Positions 1 through 7,970 of a stretch of 11,502 nt of DNA are shown here, in pieces. Origin of the DNA: Spirochaetia bacterium. GTDB taxonomy: Bacteria; Spirochaetota; Leptospirae; Leptospirales; Leptonemataceae. Both the position numbers and the translations under genes were made by a program. A model generated the notes under the pieces. It saw nothing but the letters and a program-made list of their open reading frames with translations. It searched no databases and had not been told where the DNA came from. Within the stretch, counting starts at the first letter, position 1, and each line of letters starts with the position of its first letter. The stretch lies in the NCBI GenBank assembly GCA_016195395.1, contig JACPZR010000195.1, forward strand, positions 1-11,502, in the 5' to 3' direction.

Positions 1-1110
1 AATCAAAGCCGAGTAGAAGTCCAGGTTGGGATACATGCGGCGTTCAATGAAGTAGGGGTGTCCGGTTGCGAATTCCTCCACCTCAAGGGCCTTATCGATC
101 ACACTGTCCGCCGCCGACGGGTGGCTCTTCAGATACTGATGAAAGAGTTTGCGGGAAATCACAGCGCGCGGGTCCGTCACCTTGTAGCTGGAGTGCCCAA
201 GGCCGTTCGAGCGCAACGGCTCTGTTCCGCGGATAAATTTCTCAAAGTAGACTTCCGGCTTCTGATTGAAGTCCACCATCGCTTCAAGCATGGGAATGGG
301 GGGAAGGTTGGATCCTGATTCGCGGCCGCCCCACATAGCGCAGAGACCCGCATTGATGCAGGCGAAGAGGTTGGCTTTGGTGCTGCCCACAAGTCGTACT
401 GTGGACGTTGAGGCGTTCTGTTCGTGATCGCTGTAGAGAATCAAGAGTTGGTTCAGGATTTTGTCGTGCTCTGGAGGCACGGCGTACGCTTCCGCGGGGA
501 TCGCGAAGACCATGTTGAGAAAGTTGGTGCAGTAGGGCAGTTCATCCCGCGGATAGATCACCGGCTGGCCCATTGCTTTTTTGTAAGCCCAGGCTGCGAG
601 AGTGCGGACCTTGGCAAGCAGGCGGGACTTAATGTCGATCCCGCGGGCAATGTTCTCTTCAAAGGTGGCCGGGTAGTAGCTTGATAGGGCCGTCACCATC
701 GTGGCAAGAATGGCGATGGGGTGCGCTGTTCCCGGAAACGCGTCAAAGAAATTCCGCATGGATTCATGAATCATGGAGTGCTTCGACAACGACGTGGAAT
801 ATTCTTTGTGCTGTTTTTCGTTGGGAAGGTCGCCGTGGCTCAAAAGATACGAAGTCTCAACAAAGGTGGAATGCTCCACAAGCTCTTCCACGTTTACGCC
901 GCGGTAGAGAAGCGTGCCGTGCGCTCCGTCAATCCAGGTGATGGCGCTCCGCGTCCATGCTGTGTTGTTGAGACTGGGATCAAAGGCCAAGAGGCCAGTC
1001 TGCTCTCCCAGCCCCGATAGATCCAATGCCTGTGTTCCGTCTGTCCCGTTGATCAGCTGGAGCGGAACCGACTTGTCATCAATGTGTAAAGCAGCGCGGG
1101 AATATGCCAT
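1..1110 (-). CDS. Citrate synthase homologue with altered active site (C-terminus beyond window)
   Basis: The reverse strand from 1110 to the window edge encodes 370 residues closely resembling bacterial type II citrate synthase (oxaloacetate plus acetyl-CoA to citrate, cytosol), including a beta-rich N-terminal domain (about 1-45). Family blocks seen are IDGAHGTLLYRG (60-71), SMIHESMRNFFDAF (112-125), DHEQNASTSTVR (228-239), DPRA (313-316) and MYPNLDFYS (359-367). The catalytic His of DHEQN (H229) and Asp of NLDFYS (D364) are kept. The usual WGPxHGGAN block reads WGGRESGSN (260-268), putting Glu264 where the second catalytic His (E. coli His305) belongs, and GFGHRVYK reads GLGHSSYK, losing the substrate-binding Arg. 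Spacing across the region is normal, so a frameshift does not explain it. A TGA lies seven codons upstream of the ATG with no other start between, so the start is secure; no strong ribosome binding site precedes it. The gene follows the receptor pair after 87 bases. Homology is clear, but citrate synthase activity is doubtful, so no symbol is given. Confidence 0.9.
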   Translation of the reverse strand, partial: MAYSRAALHIDDKSVPLQLINGTDGTQALDLSGLGEQTGLLAFDPSLNNTAWTRSAITWIDGAHGTLLYRGVNVEELVEHSTFVETSYLLSHGDLPNEKQHKEYSTSLSKHSMIHESMRNFFDAFPGTAHPIAILATMVTALSSYYPATFEENIARGIDIKSRLLAKVRTLAAWAYKKAMGQPVIYPRDELPYCTNFLNMVFAIPAEAYAVPPEHDKILNQLLILYSDHEQNASTSTVRLVGSTKANLFACINAGLCAMWGGRESGSNLPPIPMLEAMVDFNQKPEVYFEKFIRGTEPLRSNGLGHSSYKVTDPRAVISRKLFHQYLKSHPSAADSVIDKALEVEEFATGHPYFIERRMYPNLDFYSALI

Positions 1111-1197
1111 GCGTCCGCGGTCCCACGGTCAAAACCGGGCGCAAACCATTTTTTTGGCACACGGCAGAGCGGGGGGAAGGGCGAGCGGAGGAAACGC

Positions 1198-3291
1198 TTA
1201 CTTTTGCTTCTTTTTCAGACGCCACTTTACGTACGCTATAAAATCGCCCACGCTCATTTTGGCGGACAGTTTCACCGGGGGAGCTCCTGCGCCTGCGAAC
1301 GCCACGGCTTCCACCAGTTCTCCCGGTTCACCCTCAGGGTGCGCGTACGTGACTTCGATGGGCCGCCCTGCATGAGAGCGTTCCGCGGCCTCCAGAGGCA
1401 GCTCGGCTTGCAGCGTTATGTCAATGCGGAGGAACTTTCGGTTGAGGATGTTGATCTTCATATCCCCGCTGAGAATACGGATGATTTCCCGGATGATGGC
1501 CCACTTCACCCACAGCGTTCCCTTGTCAGGGTTGAGCGACGTGAGCAGCTCGTAGAGTTTCCGCGTCTGTCTGAAGTCGTCATGCACCAAAAGGAACCGG
1601 AAGTGCACGTTGTGCTTCAGGTCCGACGTTATGATGAGGTCGATGTGTTTGAAGATCTTGAATCCGGAGAAGTCGATCAAACGGATCACCACGGAGTTCA
1701 CCAGTTCCAAGCTGGACTTGAGCACGATATCCGGGTTAACCTTGATGTGACACGTGATGCCTCCCTGCGGGATCACGGCGCTGATGAAGTCGTTAAAGTT
1801 GACTTCTTCAATGTATTCGGGCTGTGGGATCACTTCCAAACGGCTCAATTCCAGGATGTCGTCGAGGTTCGCCTGGGTGGTGTCGATCTCGCGCTGGGCT
1901 TCCAGAAAGAGGCTGGTCCCTTCAGACGCCGGCAGATCCGGCTGGATCAGCGCCAGACACTTGGCGGCAATGGAGTCCGCGGGCTTCTTGATGAAGGCGC
2001 TCAGATAGCTGAAGACGCGGTCGCGCAGTTCATTGACTTCATTCAACCGGTCCTGGCGCTCCTGCACTTCCAACTGGAGATGAATCAGACGGTAGATGAG
2101 CGCCATGGATGCGGTCAGGTTGAACAGCAGAACGCCGCCGCCAAAGGCCGCCGGTCCTTTGATGAGCCCGCGCTCCACGGCATAGTACTGGAGTGTTGCA
2201 ATCACCATCAGTGCAAGACCTGCGGTGAGAATCAGGGCATCGCGTTCCCATTTTACAAAGGCGCGACTGGCCGCTACATACATATAGAGCACAAAGAATG
2301 GGATGTTCACGGCGAACCAGTAGGTAATGATGCGGTCCCAGATGACAGCCGGCGTAGACGATGCCACGGGTGCAGCGAGAATGGCAAGAGCGGCCAAGGC
2401 GTTGATTCCCAGGTAAATCCGTGATGCGGCCTTGACAATGGGCTTCAGTTTGGGATTGGGCAGAGCGTCCGCCGGGTCCAGTCGGAAGAAGCGGAAGAAG
2501 AAGAAATAGAACGCTGTGGGAAGAGCCACGTAGCAGAGCTGTTCAACCAGCTTGAAGAAAAAGAAAACATCTCCCAGCACAAACCGGTACTCGTTGCGCG
2601 CGAACTGCTGCACAGCAAACGTCAGAGCCAAGGCAGCGTACATGAGGTATTCTTTCATGCCGCCTATGCGGAAATGGAGAATCAAGAAGAAGATGCTGGC
2701 GGAGAAGTATATGGCGGCATACGCCAGGTTTCGGAGTTCCCCCTTCCAGAGGTCCCAGACTGCGGTCTGCACGCCTATGATTTTGATGGGATTATTCGTG
2801 ACACCGATTTGACTGCGGAACTGGCCGATGATGCGGATGGCGATGACGTTCTCTCCCTGCTTGAGGAGCCGCGCCGGCACAGGGTAGATGCGGGGCCGCG
2901 CGTAGGCTGTGGAGCGCGTTCCGGGAGTCCCGGTCTGTCCTATGAGTTCACCGTTCAAATAGGTCTGGTCTGTGTCGTATACGGGACCCAGAGAGAGGGC
3001 AACGTTCTTTTCCGCCGCGGAAAATTGAAAGCGATGGCGGACCCAGACGGGCGCATCATTCACAGCGCCAAAGCGTGCCAGGTTGGATGGCATTTCGATG
3101 GCGCTCCAGCCCGAGCCGGTCTTTGTCTCTTCAAGATCAGGGTCCGCATTGGCCGGATCGTCGTTCAACGTCATGTGCCACGTGCCCGACAAGTTTTCTG
3201 AGAATTCCTGGGCGGACGCGGGTGACGCATAGAAGAGAACCCAGAGAGAAACGAACAGGCAGGCGGCGCCTGTCAGAGAGGCGTGTTTCAT
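1198..3291 (-). CDS. 7TM receptor with sugar-binding-like ectodomain and degenerate histidine kinase (pseudokinase)
   Basis: This 697-residue membrane protein begins with a signal peptide (1-27, ASA cleavage site). A glycoside-hydrolase-2 sugar-binding-like beta domain follows (about 32-172: GTWHM, YLNGELIGQTG, GENVIAIRI). Seven hydrophobic helices then lie between about 185 and 402, as in 7TMR-DISM receptors. A coiled coil (403-425) leads to a histidine-kinase-like module. The H-box reads YLSAFIKKP (429-437), with Ala432 where the phosphoacceptor His should be. The second dimerisation helix is recognisable (LDDILELSRLE, 476-486). The ATP-binding domain keeps its secondary-structure rhythm but not its boxes: the N-box Asn is Phe541, DxGxG reads HDDFR (570-574) and GLGL reads LWVK (593-596). 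It is therefore predicted to neither bind ATP normally nor autophosphorylate. Its start ATG overlaps the stop of the upstream receptor as ATGA, indicating translational coupling. The ligand is unknown. The C-terminal tail (about 630-697) matches nothing I recognise. Confidence 0.88.
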   Translation of the reverse strand: MKHASLTGAACLFVSLWVLFYASPASAQEFSENLSGTWHMTLNDDPANADPDLEETKTGSGWSAIEMPSNLARFGAVNDAPVWVRHRFQFSAAEKNVALSLGPVYDTDQTYLNGELIGQTGTPGTRSTAYARPRIYPVPARLLKQGENVIAIRIIGQFRSQIGVTNNPIKIIGVQTAVWDLWKGELRNLAYAAIYFSASIFFLILHFRIGGMKEYLMYAALALTFAVQQFARNEYRFVLGDVFFFFKLVEQLCYVALPTAFYFFFFRFFRLDPADALPNPKLKPIVKAASRIYLGINALAALAILAAPVASSTPAVIWDRIITYWFAVNIPFFVLYMYVAASRAFVKWERDALILTAGLALMVIATLQYYAVERGLIKGPAAFGGGVLLFNLTASMALIYRLIHLQLEVQERQDRLNEVNELRDRVFSYLSAFIKKPADSIAAKCLALIQPDLPASEGTSLFLEAQREIDTTQANLDDILELSRLEVIPQPEYIEEVNFNDFISAVIPQGGITCHIKVNPDIVLKSSLELVNSVVIRLIDFSGFKIFKHIDLIITSDLKHNVHFRFLLVHDDFRQTRKLYELLTSLNPDKGTLWVKWAIIREIIRILSGDMKINILNRKFLRIDITLQAELPLEAAERSHAGRPIEVTYAHPEGEPGELVEAVAFAGAGAPPVKLSAKMSVGDFIAYVKWRLKKKQK

Positions 3292-5195
3292 GCTGCCACC
3301 TCCGCGAGAGGTATGGTCAACGTGAAATTCGAGAAGAAACCGGCGCCGCTTTCCAGCTTGATGGAACCGTCCAGTCTTCGCGCGATCAGGTCCACGAGAG
3401 CCAGCCCCAGCCCGCTTCCCGCAATCTCCGAAGAGTCGTCCACAGCCCGCACGAATCTCTGGAAGATCAGGCTCTGCTGGTCCGGTGAAAGTCCGGGTCC
3501 TTCGTCACGTACTACGAACTTCAGGGCGCCGCCGGTTTTTTCGGCTGTGACTTCAATCTTACCTTTCGAGTACAAGAGCGCATTTTCCACCAGGTGGTAG
3601 AGAGCAGCGCTGATCAAATCCGGGTCCGCCGTCACCTCGACGTCTTCTTCCGGCAGATCGGGCGTGATCCGGCGCGAGGATTCCTGTGTGGCAAGTAACG
3701 CGCGTGAGATCACTTCCTGCGAGAGTTTTCGCAGAGAGAAGCGCACGCGGCGCACGGTGTATTCGCCGGATTCCAAGAGAGCTAAAAAGGAAGAGTCGTT
3801 CAAGAGGTTTTGAAGATTGGTGACCGCGGAGCTGATCAAGGCCTGCGGCGAATCTCCCCGGGTCTGTTTCTTTGTTCCGTTTGCTTTGCCTTTCTTCCCG
3901 TTCTGGGAAAGCGCATCGAGTCCGTCGCGGATCCCCGCGAAGATCGTGTTGAACTCGCTGGCAATGTTGAAGATGGAGCTGGTCTTCCGCTTTTCCAGCT
4001 GACGCAGTTCCTGCTCCTGTTCTGTCATGTTGCGGTACAGGGCCAGAATCGAATCCGCGAGTTCGAGGGACACAAAGAGAAGAAAGACAAGAAACGCGAA
4101 TACAAGGACCCGGGGCGATGACAGGTTGAAGAGCGTGACCACAGCATCGTTCAAGATGGCCGGAAGCAGCACAACGAAGCCGTAAAGAATATAGCGGAGC
4201 CGGTCTTTGTGTTCTTCATAGTTGCGTCGGATAATCAAATACACGATCACAACAGCCGCTGCAACGACCAGAAGATTGGCCCGGATGATCCAGACCCAGC
4301 CCACCGGGTGGCGGACAAAGAGCGTGACAATGAGAAGAACGGCGGCGGAAATCTCCACGACCCGTGACGGCAGCTCTTTTTTGACGTTGATCAGGTGCGC
4401 AAGGAAATTCAAAAACAGCGGAGGAAGAGCAATGAGAAGGATCAACTCCGCCTGAAACGACGTTTCGAACGAGTCGAACAGCGAATAACGCATTCCCGTG
4501 CGGATGAGGTGATACAATCCCAGAGCCGCGGAGAAGAGCGCAAAGAACAGGTTCTGTTTGTCGTGCCAGAAGAAGACCACGAAGATCCCAAAGAACGCCG
4601 CAACAAGCAGGTATACAAAGCTGCAGATGATGGCAGGAATATCCCGGACAATCAGTTCGGAGGCAAGCTTGTCCTCTTTGCCGATTTTGGGTTCGTCGTA
4701 GAAGCCTGAATCACCGCTCACGCCGCGGAGGTGCACGGCGATAACGTTCTCCCCCTCTTTCCAGAGGCGGCCGGGGAGGGAATAGAGACGCATTTTTTCA
4801 AAGTCGGAAGCGGGCGGAGAAAAGGAGCCGGTCCGGCCAACGAGTGTGCCGTTAAAGAAGACTTCATCGGCCACATAGAGTCGCCCCAAGAACAAGGCCT
4901 GGTTTTCCGGCGCATCGCTTCCTTCAAGGGTGATCTTGCAGCGATACCAAGCGTCGCCGGCCAATTTTTTCGTGAGTTCGTGGGAGGACCATTTACCCGG
5001 GACCGGAATCCGCCGCCATCCCGCATCATCAAAGTCAGGATTGCCCGCCTGCGGAATGGTGCCCGGCATGAATGCCCAGTCTCCCGCAAGCGACGTGGCT
5101 TGGTTGGGGCGCAGCTCTTTGACGCACTGGGCATAGACCGGGCCCGCGGCCAGATAGACAGCGAGGCTTAGAACCATTGAAACAACGAACTTCAT
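3288..5195 (-). CDS. 7TM receptor histidine kinase-like protein lacking the phosphoacceptor His but with intact ATPase domain
   Basis: This 635-residue protein has a signal peptide (1-22, VYA cleavage site). A glycoside-hydrolase-2 sugar-binding-like ectodomain spans about 35-170 (LAGDWAF, FFNGTLVGRTG, GENVIAVHL). Seven membrane helices lie between about 183 and 383. A coiled coil (385-405) leads to a HisKA-like helix where SHELRTP is replaced by ASEFNTI (412-418), so Ser413 stands at the His position; residues 380-480 contain no His. The ATPase domain looks complete: N-box HLVENA (534-539), DEGPG (564-568), F-box IFQRF (577-581) and GSGLGLAL (593-600). The frame is open upstream to 5630, but that part is antiparallel-frame translation of rsgA. 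The ATG at 5195 is chosen because the signal peptide begins there. The gene lies 79 bases after the broken rsgA and overlaps the next receptor gene by 4 bases. The two are diverged paralogues, probably from a tandem duplication. ATP binding is likely; a route for phosphate is not evident. Confidence 0.88.
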   Translation of the reverse strand: MKFVVSMVLSLAVYLAAGPVYAQCVKELRPNQATSLAGDWAFMPGTIPQAGNPDFDDAGWRRIPVPGKWSSHELTKKLAGDAWYRCKITLEGSDAPENQALFLGRLYVADEVFFNGTLVGRTGSFSPPASDFEKMRLYSLPGRLWKEGENVIAVHLRGVSGDSGFYDEPKIGKEDKLASELIVRDIPAIICSFVYLLVAAFFGIFVVFFWHDKQNLFFALFSAALGLYHLIRTGMRYSLFDSFETSFQAELILLIALPPLFLNFLAHLINVKKELPSRVVEISAAVLLIVTLFVRHPVGWVWIIRANLLVVAAAVVIVYLIIRRNYEEHKDRLRYILYGFVVLLPAILNDAVVTLFNLSSPRVLVFAFLVFLLFVSLELADSILALYRNMTEQEQELRQLEKRKTSSIFNIASEFNTIFAGIRDGLDALSQNGKKGKANGTKKQTRGDSPQALISSAVTNLQNLLNDSSFLALLESGEYTVRRVRFSLRKLSQEVISRALLATQESSRRITPDLPEEDVEVTADPDLISAALYHLVENALLYSKGKIEVTAEKTGGALKFVVRDEGPGLSPDQQSLIFQRFVRAVDDSSEIAGSGLGLALVDLIARRLDGSIKLESGAGFFSNFTLTIPLAEVAA

Positions 5196-5274
5196 GTGGG
5201 CAGGGATTTCCGCTTTTCTGTTCCTATTAATATCGGGTTTGAGAGGGCCAGTCTGCACCGGGCGAAAGGGCATC

Positions 5275-6187
5275 TCATTCCTCTTTCGACTTTTGGCGGA
5301 TTTTTCCCGTTCGGATGCGGCCCGTAGCTTTGACATAATCCCCGCGGCTGATGTGCGCCACATAGGCCAGGCTGTCCAGCATTGCAAGGAGGCTCCGGCA
5401 CCTGTCCGGGTGCACGTCCGGCGGCAGGGCGCTGTCCCCGGCCAGAGTTTCGTAGACGGCGCAACCTTTGTTGTTTTCTTCGTGTTCGCAGTCGCTGTAT
5501 TCGCAGGCGTCCGCCCTGATTTTGAATTCTGGAAAGCTTTCGATGATCTCGCGGCGCGACATGTGGTGAACGCCAAAGTCGGCCACGCCCGGCGTGTCGA
5601 TGATGATGCCCTTTTTGTCCGGGCCCACAATCAGCCGCGAGTTGGTGGTGGTATGTTTTCCGGGGCGACAGGGGTTCTTCCAGCAGATTGGCTTCCACTG
5701 TGGTATACCCCAGCTGCGGATAGACATTCAGGACATCCTCTTCATCCCGCTCAGGGTCGATCAGGTCCGCCTTGGAGAATACGATGCGCGCCGGCACGCC
5801 GGCCGCGTAGACGCTTGCAAGTACTCTGTCGAGAAATTGAAAGCGCGGGCCCGGGTTGGCAAGGCTCATTGTTATGATGGCACGGTCAATGTTGGCGCCC
5901 AGACCTTGCAACTGATCCCCGGAAGACCGATACACAGCATTTGCGCGCGGCAGGACCCGGGTGATGGTGGCTTCGCCGCCGGCAGGGCCTTCAATGTCCA
6001 CGCGGTCTCCCACCATCAGCGGATGACGCAGGACGGCCTTCTCGCTCCAGTCCTTTCTGCCGCGGAGCTCCAACCTCAGTTTTCCGCGGAGCCGCGCGAG
6101 GACCTCTTTGTCCAAGTCGGGTTCCGGCAGCACGTTGTAATAGGCCCCGTATGTTCCGCTTACCAGCGCCTGCATCCGCGCATTCAT
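5275..6187 (-). pseudogene. rsgA: Ribosome small-subunit GTPase RsgA, disrupted by internal deletion and frameshift
   Basis: RsgA is a circularly permuted GTPase that assists late maturation of the 30S subunit. The first fragment holds the OB-fold (QALVSGTYGAYYNVL) and the start of the GTPase domain with the G4-like FSKADL. Near 5660-5670 the frame changes. The second frame resumes at GKHTTT (the G2 threonine region), then DTPGVADFG (G3) and an intact zinc-binding tail of CEYSDCEHE followed by GC. The G1/P-loop (GxSGVGKSS) that should lie between them is absent, about 45 residues by comparison with the family. Loss of the P-loop with a frame change predicts no active GTPase. The ATG at 6187 is preferred because GGAAAGG lies about 10 bases upstream and RsgA proteins usually start close to the OB-fold. 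The frame stays open to an ATG at 6274 that lacks a ribosome binding site. It diverges from the kinase at 6281 and precedes the receptor pair. Confidence 0.85.
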
Positions 6188-6280
6188 GGGCTTGACAGCC
6201 CTTTCCGTCCATCGCAAAAAGACCGCTGTCCAGGGAGCGTCGCGCGCAGCGCCACCCTCCGCCGCATTGTTCATATCATT

Positions 6281-7960
6281 ATGGAAGAAAACAACGACCG
6301 CAGAAACCTATCGGCCCGGGAAAGGCGGCTGGATCAATTCAAGAAGACGCTGATCCAGCTCCGGCCGGTTGAGCAGGTAAGCGGCATCATTGTTGACTAC
6401 CTCAAAAACGTTGTCGGCACAAACCAAATCGGCATCTACACATGGAAGGAGGCCGACGGCGCCTTTTCCGTCTGGCCGGAGACCACCACCGCAGTCCGAC
6501 ACATCAAGGTCTACGACCCCTTTCTCATTTTCCTCACGGATCACGATCAGATTTTTGCCGCCGAAGACTTTGCTCCGGATGTCAGTTTTCCGCATATCAG
6601 GGAAGACGCCGTGCGATTCTTCACGGATACGCGCGCCAATCATGTGCTTCCGCTGGTCCTGAACCAGTCTCTGGTGGGCGTTATTTTTCTCGAGATCCCT
6701 GACGAAGTCCGACCGCTCGCGCGGGAGACATGGTATGAATTCGAGGAGGTCCGGTCGCTTTCCGTGATGGCGTTATCCAACTCCATCCTCTACCAGCGTC
6801 TGGAAGGAATTCTCTCTCACTTGGAAGAAAAGGTCCAGGAGCGGACACGGGAGTTGGAGGCGGCGCAGAGCCAGCTGGTGCAGTCGGAAAAGATGGCGAT
6901 GCTCGGGGTGATGGTGGCGGGGATTGCCCACGAAATCAACACGCCTGCGGGTGTGATCAACGGAGGGGTTGACAACATTGAGAACAACCTCACGTTCATC
7001 ATGGGGAACCTGCACCGGACAGTGAGCCTTTTTCCGGATGACGTGAAGCGGATATTTTTTCATACGATGAACCGGATCGGGGTGGCGCTCGTGTCCCGCA
7101 CCCGCGAGATCAAAGACGCATTCAAACGGAAGAAGGCCCTGACGTCGGCCATGGAAAAACGTGGCTTTACGCAGGCGCGTGATCTCAGCACATTTCTCGT
7201 AGAGAACGGAATGTTCGATCCTCCGGGAGATCCTGATGATCCTGCGTACATGGAGTCGTTCATGTCCAACGGGCTTCTCAAGGATATGCAGACGATTTTT
7301 GCCGCCGTGTCCGGTGAGGACGCCCAGCTTGTGATGAAACTCCTTGGGGAAGCCGGCGCGTGCGCCCGCAATCTCCAGAACGCCCGCTATTCGATACGTG
7401 CCATTGTTCGCATCGTGCGGGCGCTGAAATACTATTCGCATCTGGACCAAGGGAAGATGGCTTTTTCCAGTCTGCACGAAGGGTTGGACAACACGATCAT
7501 CATTCTCGGTAGTCTGATGAAGGGAGGCGTCAAAGTTGAGAAGAAGTACGGCGTTATCCCTGACGTTGAATGCAACGCAGACGAGCTGAACCAAGTCTGG
7601 ACCAATCTGATCACGAATGCCTTTCAGGCGATGAAGAACCAGCCGGATGCGGAAATCACGATTGAAACGTCTGTTGTCCCGGAGGGTGTTGTGGTGTCCG
7701 TGCGCGACAATGGTCCCGGAATTCCGGAGGCCATCCGCGGACGCATCTGGGATCCGTTTTTTACCACCAAGGATCAAGGAGAAGGCTCGGGTTTGGGGCT
7801 GGGGATCGTCAAAGGGATCGTGGACAAACACAAGGGACGGATCGAGGTGGACTCCATCACAGGGAAGGGCACGGAGTTCCGTGTAATCCTTCCCATCCGT
7901 CAACCCGACGCCATGGATCCTTCGCCGCAGGCCTCACAGGGAATCTTTAAGTTCCGGTGA
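6281..7960 (+). CDS. Soluble sensor histidine kinase, GAF-like domain plus HisKA with long insertion and HATPase
   Basis: This 559-residue cytosolic kinase has no membrane helices or signal peptide. Residues about 20-170 resemble a GAF sensor domain, and a coiled coil (170-205) follows. The H-box is GIAHEINTP (214-222) with phosphoacceptor His217. The second helix of the dimerisation domain (about 365-392, SIRAIVRIVRALKYYSHLDQGK) is separated from the first by some 120 residues, far more than in ordinary HisKA domains. This helical insert contains KRKK (282-285) and an acidic DPPGDPDDP (313-321). The ATPase domain is canonical: NLITNAF (442-448), DNGPG (476-480), DPFFTTK (491-497) and GSGLGLGI (502-509). 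The frame is open upstream to 5594, but that part is antisense to rsgA. The ATG at 6281 is the first plausible start beyond rsgA; no clear ribosome binding site precedes it, so a slightly later start is possible. No response regulator is in the window. Ligand and target are unknown. Confidence 0.9.
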   Translation: MEENNDRRNLSARERRLDQFKKTLIQLRPVEQVSGIIVDYLKNVVGTNQIGIYTWKEADGAFSVWPETTTAVRHIKVYDPFLIFLTDHDQIFAAEDFAPDVSFPHIREDAVRFFTDTRANHVLPLVLNQSLVGVIFLEIPDEVRPLARETWYEFEEVRSLSVMALSNSILYQRLEGILSHLEEKVQERTRELEAAQSQLVQSEKMAMLGVMVAGIAHEINTPAGVINGGVDNIENNLTFIMGNLHRTVSLFPDDVKRIFFHTMNRIGVALVSRTREIKDAFKRKKALTSAMEKRGFTQARDLSTFLVENGMFDPPGDPDDPAYMESFMSNGLLKDMQTIFAAVSGEDAQLVMKLLGEAGACARNLQNARYSIRAIVRIVRALKYYSHLDQGKMAFSSLHEGLDNTIIILGSLMKGGVKVEKKYGVIPDVECNADELNQVWTNLITNAFQAMKNQPDAEITIETSVVPEGVVVSVRDNGPGIPEAIRGRIWDPFFTTKDQGEGSGLGLGIVKGIVDKHKGRIEVDSITGKGTEFRVILPIRQPDAMDPSPQASQGIFKFR

Positions 7961-7970
7961 ACCGCCCGGT

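Noticed and set aside
1204..2424. A 406-codon open frame on the plus strand opposite the pseudokinase gene
   Set aside because: It is antisense to a gene with clear signal peptide, membrane helices and kinase-like helices. Its own translation has no recognisable domain and arises from the GC-rich codon bias of the real gene.
5220..5240. Minus-strand promoter (TATTAAT, a -10-like word) before the first receptor gene
   Set aside because: No convincing -35 box at the right distance was found, so a promoter is not called.
5196..5630. N-terminal extension of the first receptor gene to an ATG at 5630
   Set aside because: The added 145 residues are translated from rsgA sequence in the wrong frame, and a proper signal peptide starts at the ATG at 5195.
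5655..5675. Programmed frameshift in rsgA
   Set aside because: A frameshift alone would not remove the missing P-loop block, and no slippery heptamer with a following structure is evident. The same reasoning applies to glpK.
5594..6280. N-terminal extension of the soluble kinase to 5594
   Set aside because: These 229 codons are antisense to rsgA and contain no domain. The protein character changes to a kinase only after the ATG at 6281.
6773..7903. A 376-codon open frame on the minus strand opposite the histidine kinase
   Set aside because: It lies wholly within the canonical kinase gene on the other strand and its translation resembles no family.
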